From contig OZ316894.1 of NCBI GenBank assembly GCA_973895155.1, positions 992,001 through 1,056,000 on the forward strand: DNA of 64,000 nucleotides, read 5' to 3'. Positions 12,289-25,000 of the stretch are shown one piece after another. Under the pieces are notes generated by a model. That model saw only the letters and a program-made list of their open reading frames with translations. It was not told the origin of the DNA and did not search any database. A program made the translations under genes and the position numbers. How positions within the stretch are numbered: position 1 is the stretch's first letter; each line of letters opens with the position of its first letter. The DNA comes from Marsupella aquatica (lineage: Eukaryota > Marchantiophyta).

Positions 12289-14504
12289 TCATGTTAGATT
12301 TCTTGAATCAGTTCATGGTTCGGTAGGTCGGTCATAGACCTCACATTTTCTTTGGTCATATCTTGGACCTTTTTTCGCCCCTTTCAATTCTGTTTTAAAA
12401 GCATTTGTTGGGCGCTATTTCATTTAATCCGTTCTCCTTTCTTTGGGGTAAGGTATGCCTGAGAGTGAGGTAATCTCGTGAAGAATAATATGATTGTCAG
12501 TTGCTAAGATGGCTTAAGGTTTAGAGTATTGTATGCTAGAGAATAGGGAGAAAAGTGTGAGACGTGAGCTTTTCTCTCACACTCGAATGTTTCCAATGTC
12601 TCACAACGTTACGGGGATTAAGTTACTCCTGGAATTTCATTTATGAAATCTGAAAACTGGGATATAATATTCCTAGCATTTCTTTCTATTAAAACAGTTC
12701 TGTTTGTGCAATTTGTTTATGAATTTACTACTCGATTGCACTCAGTCTACTGGCAACCATCTTGTTATCATAGTTTAGGACTATTCCATGTACTCCAGAC
12801 AACCCTTCATGTATTTCACTCTTAAGTATAAAACTCCAATAGAACAAAAAGTGTCAAACCAGGAGACATGATCTCAAAGGCAGGGAGCAAACAAGGGATA
12901 ATCCTAGGAAGACCAAGAGCCAAAAAGCCCGCAAAGTCCCCCAATATGGCAAAGGAACTAAAGCTCTACTGAGAAAGTGAAAGGCCTACTATTCCCATTG
13001 CTAATGCATCCACTTTCTAAGGTCTTGTTATCCTATGTTATAAAAAATACATGTATACAAGCTTTCACTCGACATTCCAGTTGCTGACAAAAGGAGAGAA
13101 TGTTTTTGCTATAATTTCAGTACCGGGTGTCTAAGCTTTACTTATATTTTAGAATAAATCTCTAAAACATACCATGCGGGAATATGATATCTCACTTTTC
13201 ATTAATAATACCAAATATTTCCTTTTGTTTAAAAAATAACAAAAAAACCAATGCTAACATTTGGGAGTGACCACAAAGTCTCCCTTGGTTGGAGGACACA
13301 TGTGTCTTTTTGAAAGCCTGAGGTCTCGGGGTCTCACTTTAGCTAAACAGCACATCAAGTGTGACAAAAAATAAGTACATTGTATTGTTTCTAAGGAAGA
13401 CTATAAGTTTTTTCTAAGAGAACTTTAGGGTTTTTAAAATCTAATGTTGGGACATATACAAAAAGATAAGGTTGTAAACCAAATTTAGAATATTCCAAAT
13501 AAAGAGAGGTAGAAGGTCCCCAAAACATTTGTTTCTTCTTAAGGTTTAGGTGTCTGAGCCCTCAAAACATCGCCCATGATGGGGGGTCCTGGATACTAAG
13601 ACCCCCAAGCCTGAAACTACGATGTCAACAAAGTCAGGTTACAAAAATGTGTCTGGACTTATGCACCTTCTGCACTTTGAATTAGAGGTTAGCTCCAAAA
13701 TGTTGGCTAGCCAAGAACTTACAATCCCCATTTTGTTAGCTTGACTTTGGTGATTGCATTGGTGGTTGCTCTGTTTGTACTCCATGGGCTTTTGAATTAG
13801 TATCCTGGTGCACATGGTTGTTGCCTGCATTCAATTGAACTCCATACCTCCATTTCTGTCCAGCCTGGTCCACATACCATCATGTCAAACTTACAAGAGT
13901 GCTTGGCCATTCAAGTAAGGGGTCCAGCCTGTAGGTCCTCAGGCTGGAGTTATAAGAATTGCCAGACCAGGGACCAGAATAGAAATGATGTGTCATGTGC
14001 TTGTAGATTTCATCATACCCTTCATATGTCAAAACTCAAAAGTGTGGGTCACTTGCTTTTAGATTTCATCATAACTGTTCATATGTCAAGTGACGGGTCC
14101 ATTGTCGCTTTAATTGAGATTGAGATCAAGGTCACTTCTTAGGGGTGGAACTGGAAACAGCCACGACTGAACTCATCATCTATTTAGGAGAAATAAAGCC
14201 ACACTCATTGGATTGCATGAGAGCAGGTGAAATACATATGCATAACAACACTGCCAAAGAGCAAAAACTGATATACCTGGATGCAAAGGTAAGAGATCCA
14301 ATAAATAAGAGGGGGAGGGGGGACCTGGGAAAACCCCATTTATACCAAAGAGCCAAAAAAGCACAACTCCAAAGAACTAAAACCCTAATGAACAGCAAAC
14401 TGACTAGTAGAGCTTCTGAACTAGATCCTATAGGAGGGTCATGAACAGCAAACTCACTAGTACAGTAGAGGTCTCTGGTAAATCACATAAAAGGGTCATG
14501 AAAA
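12289..14504. other. Intergenic, no gene recognised
   Basis: AT-rich. A diverged direct repeat containing tagatttcatcata and catatgtcaa lies at about 14003-14033 and 14059-14088. The phrase gaacagcaaactnactagta is doubled near 14390 and 14442. No coding sequence was recognised. Confidence 0.4.
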
Positions 14505-14650
14505 GGAATTTTACTAAATGTCTCCTAAACCAACTGCCCTATGAAGAATAATGAATGCGTGAGCTGCTAGGGCAACCAGGAATTTTACTAATGTCTCCTA
14601 AACCAACTGCCCTATGAAGAATAATGAATGCGTGAGCTGCTAGTGCAACC
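14505..14650. repeat. 74-bp tandem duplication
   Basis: The unit starting ggaattttacta and containing tgtctcctaaaccaactgcc and gcgtgagctgctag begins at 14505 and again at 14579. The copies differ by about two bases, so the duplication is young. Confidence 0.95.
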
Positions 14651-17465
14651 GACACCAGGTGGTGAAGTAGGAAATACCAAATATCGTAGAGATCACATCA
14701 GCAGCATCACCGTCAGGGGAGCTTTAAATGAGCGTCAGTCAGGTGCACACTGATAAAGGAGAGCCTAATCGACTGCATTTTTTAAGCTTAGATATGGGAT
14801 TTTGAATTGCCATTTTCTATTCAATCTGCTGGTTGTTTGAAACGACTCGCCATCGTTTCCTTCGGACCAGCTCCCGACAGTATGATCATTCAAGAATATT
14901 GGGCAACCTCGAGAGCAACCATAGCCTTTAAGAAAGAGCAGCCATAGCCTTTAAGATGTACAGGACTCCTTGGAAATAGTTTTTCTAGGAGACATTCCTT
15001 GCCTGCACAGGATTCCAAGTTAGTACACTGAGTGTCTGAGTGTGTGGAATTAAATCAAAACCAGAGACTGATCGTACGTAGGCCACTGTGTACACGTAAG
15101 GAAAATTCGATTCTCCACGAGTCTGCTCGGATTCTTAAAGGCTAGCTGAATTCGAGAAAAGTAAGGATCGGGTGACGCACTGGAAGCAATTAAATAGGTC
15201 CTGGCATGGGCTGCTGGAGCGGTGTGGACAATCGCAAGCTTTTAGAGAACCTTAGCCAGTCGTGGCGGTGGGAGCTTGCTTGTGTGGAGTGCGAGGTATG
15301 CGAGGTACGTGGGCCCTCGTCTCTCGATCCAGGAAAGAATGATACCTTAATATCATCAGCAGCTGCTGGATGTCGTCGCACCACATCCCCAGCAGCTATG
15401 ACAGCTAAGTGAACGAGTTTCAGCGTTGCTAGATCAGTCGACGACTGAACACCTACGAAAGTGGGCTACCTGTATGATTGTTACGAGCAAGACAAGTTAG
15501 ACGTCTTCCAATGTTCCGATTCCGCACATTATTGAGCAGAGGGAATCAGCGATCAATATAATTAACAAACGACTTCGATCATGGGGCAATCCGTCCAGTA
15601 ACGGTGGCTCTCGCCACCGCCTTGCAATCAGTGAACAACAATAGACAAATTGAGAGCACGGTGATCGAACTGTCCCGACAAATGCAAGTACAGTATCATC
15701 AAATACAGCGTTCTAAGGTTTTGTGACGGACTTACTTTATGCACGCTTGCGCGTGCTTCGGAATTGCCTCTCGAAGCCCACAATTGACTTCCACGGATCT
15801 TGATTTGTGCAGCCAAATATTAATTCTGAATTACAATACGCTATATGCAGAACGTTCTTTTAGCCCCTGACTGCCGTCAACCGGGCTGGATTTAGAGATT
15901 TTTAATGCTCAGATTGTCGAAGATTCGTTTTTTGGTACAACGAACGTATCGAAAAAAACGGAAGTCTGTTATGCTAATTTCTTTAGATCTAAAGTAGTGT
16001 AATTAAGAGCTGAATCTACAGTACACCAAATGAATCTGTTAAGATAATTCACTTAGATGTCAGGGGAAGAATTAAGAGCTGAATCTATTCCCATCGGTGT
16101 TTCAGTTTTTTGAACAGAGTGACTTTACGATAGATCCTCAATTTAATAACACAATTTGATTGTGTGCCAGAGTGGAACTTTAGTTTCTTCAGGAGTTTGC
16201 GACTGACATCTTTCTGCCCCGAAATTTCCAAAGAATTCCGTTCCGAGATACAGGATCAGTCCGAAAAACAGGATACGTGATGGGCAGCAAGGCAGCACAC
16301 ATGTGGGGACAATGTCCGAGGGGAGTTTCAGATTGACATCTGGCGCAGTTCCTGTCCGTGCAAGAAATGGCTTCCTCGACGATGAGGTTGTCGACGACTG
16401 CTGTCAGTTCTGCTTGTAAGGCTTGAAGCCCTAAGTTGGGACACATGACAAAGGGATTTGGTTGTCATTGGGATGGTGTCTTGTTTAGTTCCGCCCACTG
16501 CTATTTTAGTTGTGCTTCGCGCGCCGGGAAATGAATCTGGGGGCACTGCCCACGCACTTCTTCGGAGAAGTCTAGGTTTCGAATTGGAGGCTAGCTTGCA
16601 AGGGTGGACTACTCGGTCGGACAGGGGCTGCCTTCCTGTCGTCGTCTGCATTTGGATGATCCCCACACACTGAGATAACCAGGAGTTTTCAACTTACGTC
16701 ATGGAACAAATGCCGTGCATCATCCTGGCTATCTACCACTCCGCCAACTGAAGGCATAGAATCACAGACTGCCCAGTGCGTCTGAAAAACCAGTGAATGA
16801 TGTTGTAGCAATTTCGCAAGGAATTTTGCACTGTTACTTTGATGTTTGAGACTCGACATATTCTCAGTCCCTGAATCTTCGCTCCTGCAAGCCCCACCCT
16901 GTCAATGGTTCCACCGCCACTCATCCCTCGTAAACAAGTATGAGTTGCTTTCAGCCTTTATATAATTTCGGACCTTCTGGTGAGAATCCTCCTTGTCATT
17001 AAGTTAAGTCAAGAGGAGACCGATCCACACTCCTGCCATTGACTCTGTTACTACCTGCTCCAGACACCCTGGATTGCAGTGCGTGAGTGACCAGAGTGTC
17101 TTTCAAGCTCCTCCTCTCGGTGGAAAATTCCTCCCCCGAGCAAACGCATGCTCCCAAATCCGAGTCCCGAATCCCGAGGGTCTGGCACAGGTCTCTCCTC
17201 CAAGTCAACCCTAAAAGTAGATTATCTGGGACACTGGGATCGCCTCCGTGGATGGGAGGGGAGAGTCAAAGATATTGTCATTAATCAATGGATACCGGCT
17301 TCGATAAATTCGGCCATGATTGTAGCAGGACGGAGGAAAGAACAAAAGAAGGCTCTACAAGTGTTTTTCTGGAGTCAGAAAGTCCGTAGCCCCTTGTGTA
17401 TCCTCAGCCAGCATGCTGTCAAATTATCGTGAGATGATCGCTCTACAATTCCTTCGCAATCCCAC

Positions 17466-17466
<1 letters not shown>
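14651..17466. other. Intergenic, no gene recognised
   Basis: Balanced composition with short frames only. The phrase aattaagagctgaatcta occurs twice, near 16001 and 16069. No known protein or RNA was recognised. Confidence 0.4.

Positions 17467-17507
<41 letters not shown>
17467..17507. repeat. (TC)n microsatellite
   Basis: An uninterrupted TC dinucleotide run of 41 bases. Confidence 0.98.
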
Positions 17508-17508
<1 letters not shown>

Positions 17509-19429
17509 AAATGTGACTAAAAAATCAACAACTTTACTAAAAAAGGATGCAAAGCGTCCAAACACAAAAAGGAACAAAGCCACTGTAAAAGTCCGACCAA
17601 AGAAAATCTATTTCCCTGGGCAGTTAGTCAGGTTGCCCTTTGGGCAGCCTGAAACCTCGATTCTTTTGTCTGCAGCTAAACTCCCAATGTGATCGAGCAC
17701 TACAATAACTAAAATGGCAACTGCCCCTGCATCACCGATGCCTTGGAAGGAACTAGCGCAAAATGAGGCATTGGCAGCTAGCTCTGCGTAGCCCCACCCG
17801 TGCTCCAAGAAATCTCAGTTGCCCTTTCCCTCATACGACGGGCTGGATGTCACGACTCAAGGTTTCAATCAGAGGTCGTGACGGAGGCACATATGAGACC
17901 CGGTCATCGCCCGAAATTGGCGAATATCATTATAAAAATGCTCATGCCACGAAGCCTTGCGCCATCTACTCAGAGCTAAAACGAACCCGAAATAGAGACG
18001 GTACGTTAAACCCAGGCAAACCACAAATCTCCTCAAAATTTCAAGTATACGTGGCGATCTTTCTACGGGTCCAAGTAGAGCTTCGAGAGCATTGTCAGCC
18101 CTACAGCAGTTTAATTGTTGTAAACAAAAGAAATCGTTCTAAAAGGTCGGTGGTGATACTGTAAAGTTTAAATAAGTTCTCTGCAATTAAAACCCTTTAC
18201 TCCATTTGACGAAACGCGTGCTCGAGAAGTGCATCGATTTATATTTTAGAAAGGATCGATGCAAGTACGTCTTGAGGATTAAAATCCTTGAATTAATCAG
18301 ATGATCTCGTAGTCAGCAGGCAGGTGCTCACCAGATCAGGTGGAGAGATTAGCTACAGAGAAAATCCGAAGGAACTGATGGAAAGTTGCATGCCGTCCTT
18401 CGGGCAGTCCCGTTGGAAAACGAGCTCAAGTAGATGAAAAAGTTGTAAGATTTACTTCTTTGCCTTCACTGGAATCGTTGGAATGGTCTAAAACAAACGA
18501 GCGACTTGGTTCCATACAGATTACAGAAGCTCATGTCGTGAGGCTGGAGTTCCAAATCTATTTTGGGAAGATGGGAAAACTGAGCTGGCAAGTGATAAGC
18601 TCGGAAACATCAAACAAATAGGATACAGTTGAACAATAACTCCTGGATCATTCAAGGAAACCAGAACTCTAGAGCATTAATTGTGCAAGCAGTCAGTAAA
18701 AGACATGGTCCAGATACTGTGTCCAGAATCGGCCACGCAAAAGCGGAGTTCCTCTTGCCAGTGCTGCATTAAGAAACAGGCTGAAAGATATACTAGGATG
18801 GAGAAATCTTGACGAAGGTCTACTGCTGGAAAAACCTTTACAGGAGACGACGGATTTTTCATGGCAGATGCATTACCTTGATGCTATTCCACAACCCAAG
18901 GAAAATCGGAAATTGGGTCATTCAAGTTTGTCTAACAACAACTTGAAGGACTTTGATGATGAGCAATGGAGCCAAAGAAAATCCAACCAGGTAGCGAGAA
19001 TGAACTACGGGATTCTGGTAGCGTGTAAATCTAGGGCGAACCGTTTGAATGTTAGTTTTTGTGGCTGCAATTTCAGATGCCGATCTTTAAGTTTGAGATC
19101 TGAGATTCTCCTATAGCTCCAAATCTTCCTGAACCGGGCTCTCGTCATGATCACTTCTTGTCTTTCACAGTAGGATACATTTTGCCTAAAGTCTTGATGT
19201 TCATTTGGCCTCCATCACCTTCAAGAGTCGCGGATCCTTCCACTCTTCGAAAACTTCTCCCCTTGCAGAAAGAGACAGAGAGCCAGATGACGCTAAAGTA
19301 GATGGAAAAATTCATAGCCAATGATAGCCATCTTGAAAAATGAGACACAATCGTTGGAATTTTTTATATGAGAGTGAATTTGGCAGACAGCAACAAAAAA
19401 TTGGGTTCCCAAGCGGCAGCACCATTTGC
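17508..19429. other. Intergenic, no gene recognised
   Basis: Frames are short on both strands, with no protein resemblance. Confidence 0.4.
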
Positions 19430-19549
19430 GCTGATTTTCTCCTGGGGTAGGAAAGTGATGCTGATTTTCTCCTGGTGTAGGAAAGTGATGCTGATTTTCT
19501 CCTCGTGTAGGAAAGTGATGCTGATTTTCTCCTGGTGTAGGAAAATGAT
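19430..19549. repeat. 30-bp tandem repeat, four copies
   Basis: The unit gctgattttctcctggtgta plus ggaaagtgat begins at 19430, 19460, 19490 and 19520. Single-base differences occur (ggggtag, cgtgtag). Just after it, gatnctcccatgga followed by gagacattggacaatgc occurs twice, near 19549 and 19600, so a second unrelated duplication abuts it. Confidence 0.95.
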
Positions 19550-22024
19550 GCTCCCATGGAAGGAGACATTGGACAATGCGACCTAGGGTAGAAAAAGTGA
19601 TACTCCCATGGACCGAGACATTGGACAATGCAAGCCCATGGAAACTGAAACCTTTTCCACTTCACTCATTATATCACTTTAGTTTCCAAAAAGTTTTCAA
19701 GAGCAGAGCTTGACTTTCAATAATAATATATCCCTTTCTATCTAGCATTATTGGCTATTTTTGGGCTTCGCAGAAGAGTCTGGGAAAGATATTTCCAAGG
19801 AGTCTAATATCTATAGATTTCATGAAAAATTGAGAGAGCTAGGGGTTTGTAAAGATCACTCCTTCACTCAATGTTGCACATTACACTCCTGTAAGTTTTT
19901 AGCAGCTATCTTTGGCATTCAGTATCTCCCTTCATATCTTGCCAAGCAGCTTCTAATGAGCTCAAGAAGGGCCAATTCTGTTTGACAGCAAGGGAGATAT
20001 TGAAACTAAGGCAAACTTTGTCATTGAAATCATTTTGGAAATGAGAACTCAAGGGTGTCAATAAGTGATGTGTAAAACATCTTATGACCTGTGATTGGGG
20101 TTTGTATGGTTCACCCGCTTGGTCCATGGGAGCAGCAATTACCTTTTTGTTAATCTTAGGAAAAAACTGGAAGAGTGTTGAGGATTAATGCGGCTATGGT
20201 TCCTGCAAAGTTTATGGTCTACCATATGTCAACTCACATATGTGGGGAGACATAGGACCTATATGACCTACCTCTTGACATATAGCTTGAGTAATAGTCA
20301 AGATAGGAGAGTAGGCAAGATAGGAGAGAATATATATATACCACATTTGCAGCTCCTAGTCATTCTGCGCATTTCCCATTGCAGAAAATAATGATGTCCA
20401 AGCAACAAACCCCACGGCAAATACACAGCAGAGACCGCAGTGAAAATTTTACTGACAGAGTTTGTCAGTACTTAGATATATTACCTTACAGATTTTTAGG
20501 GTGTCCAAAAATATTTGGTCCATCAGATTCCTGGGGTCAAATGTTGTGGTCCATCCTAACGCCAGGTAGCAAATATTTGAAGTAACATTTTCATGTTAAC
20601 AAGGGTTTTTTGGAAACTCGCCAAAACCATCTTTGGGCACGATTATATGGTGATGGCTCTCCATGATGTCAAGAGAATCTGACAGTCAGATGTCGATTAT
20701 AAGATTCCCATGCTTGTGCAGGGGCTTGTCCATTTCTTGACATAAGGGACCACCAAGCATGCCCCAAGCAATCCTACTCCCAACCCCTCTGGAAAGGTAA
20801 TTAAATAGATAGTTACTAAGTTTTGTCAATCAATGGACAACACATTTCCAAATGCTCCACCGCAATTTCAAGCTGTCTTGCGTTTCTGGCTTGAGGAACT
20901 GCAAAGCCCTGGCTAAGGAAAAGCTTGGTGGTCCCTTGAGGCCTTTAAAACCCCATTTTAAAAGGCCACCCCACCTGGAACTCCCCAGTCAACTTTGATG
21001 AAAGTGAATTCCAATTACTGAAAACATTGAAGCATACAGTCACCTCATTATCATGATGCGTGGGAATCTCAAAGTCTATTAACTTGTTGTTCAATGGCTC
21101 AGCTTGTTTTGGGGTGTATGTAGTGAATTCATGGGCCGGGTGGATTTAATATTTCCGTAGTTATACTCTGGGCAGGGGATGACAATCATTTGTTCAACCA
21201 CAGCTACCCTAGTGTTGTCATAACATCATTTCAAATGTAGGTCTCAAGGATATGAATACATTTGTAAATTAAGTGAAAAACATATATAAATATGAGAATG
21301 AAATGTCACAAATCGAATGTATCTAAAAATATATACGAAACATCAAAGTGAACATGATCACGACTCTAAGGACTCAATCATTCAGAAGAAAGTTTAAAGC
21401 AAATACTTACAACTAAAGGATGTCACCAAGTATACCAAAAAATACTCAGAACCGGAAAGTTAGTGAGCTTACTAGTGAGCATTACTCAAGCTATCCATTG
21501 CCTTCTCTACCTATTGTCTCACCCCTAAACTTGGTGTGGCCCACAATCATGACCTAGAGTAATCATGATCTAGAGACTAGAGGTTCACTCTACACCATAG
21601 GGTCAAGAGTATAGCTTTTCATTCCAAATTATTAGTTAGATGCAGTTCACGACAGGAGGATCGCATTTTGTTTTCGTAGCTCCTAGAGGCGAGATTCCCT
21701 GATCATGGAGAAGGGGCAGGAACCACAGTCAGATTGATTGGAGAGAGAAAGCAGTTGGAATGGAACCCGGGTCCACAACACTAGGCAGGGGCCTACATTA
21801 TTATGTGGTCTTAAAAGCTGGTGTTGATTATTATTAAAAGCAAGAAAAAAAAAGATTTTCCACTTTTAATTTGTGAGTTTTTGAATCACAAACAAAAGTT
21901 TTCTTAGTTTTTGCCTTGCCAGCTGTGCCTCACCAGCAGTGCCCCTGCGCGCCTCCTCCCTCCCTGAAGCTCCATTGCATGCCCTCCCCTCCCATGCTTT
22001 TGCATGATGAGTGAGAGGAGATTT
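19550..22024. other. Intergenic, no gene recognised
   Basis: Apart from the ctcccatgga duplication at its left end, nothing was recognised. An AT dinucleotide stretch lies near 20331. Confidence 0.4.
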
Positions 22025-22046
22025 GGGGGGGGGGGGGGGGGGGGGG
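22025..22046. repeat. Poly-G run of 22 bases
   Basis: 22 consecutive G on the plus strand, followed by further G-rich sequence to about 22100. It can form a G-quadruplex. The length may be uncertain because homopolymers of this size are often misread. Confidence 0.9.
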
Positions 22047-25000
22047 AAGCAAGAGGGAGGGCTGGGAGGAGATGGGGTGAGGGAGGGCAAAGGGGAGGAA
22101 AAAGAGAATTTTTTTGGCCCCCCCACTCAACCAATCAAAACCAAAATGATAACATATTTGTGATAACACCAATCAAAACCATAATACACTTGGAATGACA
22201 ATAATATGTAATTCTTTGTCTCACTTCCATTGCTTTTCCTCACCTCAACATTTTTGTCTAACACACCGACATTGGACTAAATAATGACATATTAGAAAGG
22301 GACGGTAATTGCATTCCTTGGGCATGAAATATGCAGCCACGCCAGTGATGTTGCAACCAGTTGGATCTGGATCTATAAGAGACAAGGAGACCTACTCGAG
22401 CTCATCTAGGCACACAAGGGAGATGTGAAATCAAAGCTTGTGCTGGTTCCACATACTCATGGTCGGCATATAAAAAAACAACACTTAAAATAAATGGTTG
22501 AGTCATAAAAACTACTGTATAGTTTTCATGTACAGTAGTAGTAGTTCAAGCCTTGGTGGCCTCTTTCTGTCGTTCCTATGATTTTCTTCTGGAGTGATCA
22601 TTCTGCAAGCGCTGCTTCGGGGAAGGGAGAACGAAATGAGTAAAAGTGACTGAAGATCAGATGTAGATTTTGCGTGACATAAACGGTTTTGGAGGGTGGT
22701 ATGAGTGTATGAGAGTGTGACACGGACCCCATGCTGAGGTGATTGAACCAGAGTGCAGAATTGAGGATCATTCATTCAGTCTAGTGTAGCAGATGTTAGT
22801 AACGTGGATCCCCAGAGAAGCTCCAATCTGTGTGCAGTGTCCTGGGCATGCAGCAGTCTGTTGTGACTAGAAGGGTGAAGTTCATCAGTGTACACATCGA
22901 AAAGTAGGAATGGTGTACTGTAGTGAAATCAATGGCCGTGTAGGACGTGGCACTCGTGGAGCTGGTCGTTTGGGTGACAATACAGTTGCTACTGTAAGGC
23001 GTTCGAAGCAGCATGAAACAAAAAATTGGCAAGAGGACGGAATGCTGAAAGAATGTGTGGCTGCAGTCCTGAAGCCACATGGCAATTGGAGATGATGCGA
23101 GCAAGGGATCGTACTAGATTTGGCAATCAGGATGTTTTTTGGGTTTAAGATAGATCTCTGCAGCTGGCCCGGGAAAAAGGGAGTGGGTCCAAGGTGGTGA
23201 CCGTCTCGCTCTATAGACGGGTTTGTGCATGGTGATGAGAATGCGCACGCGAAGCAAGGGTGGCACGTAATTGGAGCCATGCAGGAACCATGCATGACAT
23301 AAATGAAGAGCTTTGTTTAGCGAGACATCAATATTATCGATCCACTCAACTGAAATTCCGAGGTCTCAGATAAACTTGGCCAAGAAACGACCTTGTTTCA
23401 CCTCGTATTTCGGATAAACATGGCCAAGGAAGTGCGAAAGTGTATCTTCATTCCACTGCAACAACGAGGAAGAATGTCGAGGGATGTCGGTTGTCTTTGT
23501 CCGATTGAACGCCCATCATAGGCCTGTCAGCGAAGTGTTTTGACAGGTAGAGTCGGTTGCCGTGTAATTATCGTGAATCAGAGTCTGCCTTTGCTGGACC
23601 GTCTCCACTCCAAAATACGAGGTGAAACAAAAAGGCGGCAAACCACGATCGCGCTAGACTTCTATTTCAGCCACAATCATGACCTCCATGGGATAAACAG
23701 ATCTCGTCTTGTCCTGTATGCGGAATTGCGGATGGATGGGCTTTCATCGATGAAGACAATCATTTCGGATTAACCCATTGCGGGACGCCTCATTTATCAC
23801 TGAGCAGTTGTCTCGTTTCTGGTTCGACATGAACTTATAGAACACTGGAGGCAGGACATCAGGTACATCAGGACAGGTTTATAGTCCCAACGGATAGAAC
23901 CAAAGCTATCTAACTTTACATGACAGTACTGAAAATTCTCTTTCGAGGCCCCAAAATGACACTTTGATGACGTTCGTGTGGGGTCACAACTCGGAGGCGC
24001 TTTTCTGGTTTCCGTAGATTTGTTTTTGGCGATTTTCAGTAATGAAGTCAGTCAGTGTCTGAGTAAGAACAGTTCGCACTCAGGTCCACATCGCGGAGGT
24101 CTTGCTCATGATCATGATCCCCATTCAGATTATCTTAATTTCATTAAGTACGTGGGTGCTGCCGGGGGGTGCTGGGTTACGTACGACACCCCGTGACACT
24201 ATGTTGTTCTTTGATGGCCTGTGTCAATTATGTTTCTCCTGGAGCCCCTCGATTTCTTCTTGCTTCTTAGAAAGCACTTGATGGAGGGCCCACCACACGT
24301 TACTCGCAATCTTCGTCAATTGATTGCATCCATTCGGAAGTTTGCAATTGAACCACAACGAGAGGAACATTAACAATCTCACCAATTACTTAAGTAGGAG
24401 TAGGGATTGACAAGAAGTTGCGGACCGTCCAAAGCTCACAGCTGAACTAACCCAGTAAGTAACGTTTTGGGATTACGCATACAAATCCTTGAAAGTTTTA
24501 AGAAATTTCCCCTCTAATGGCAAATGCTCAACTGCGCATCCCGTGTATTCGTTCACAGCTACTATAATCTCGTAGTTGGTTTCTAGACGGCAACTAAAAT
24601 TGACCTACCTAGTTGGAGCTTTGCAATGATATGATCCCACAGTACAAATATAATCTGGGAACTAAACTGTAACATGGTTGTCACTGCGGTGATCGCAAAG
24701 AGGCTCCTGGAATTGATCCCTACTGTAGTTTATGTCGCTGTCAAGGTATTTCATACCTGCGCGGAAGGACCATTTCCGCCTTTGGACGTGACTTCCTATT
24801 ACGTGCAGCTCAATATGCACAGACGAGATGACCTTCGATCACAAAAATGGCAATAGTGATGTACAGTACTAACGCTTATTACATATTTACTCTAATTCTG
24901 TACTCCGTAATTCACTGGACTAATCAAGGCAACCTTCGGAGTGTTCTGTTGCATTCGCAAAGTCTCAAAGACAGTAGTTGGGTCGGTTATCCCGTCGCTT

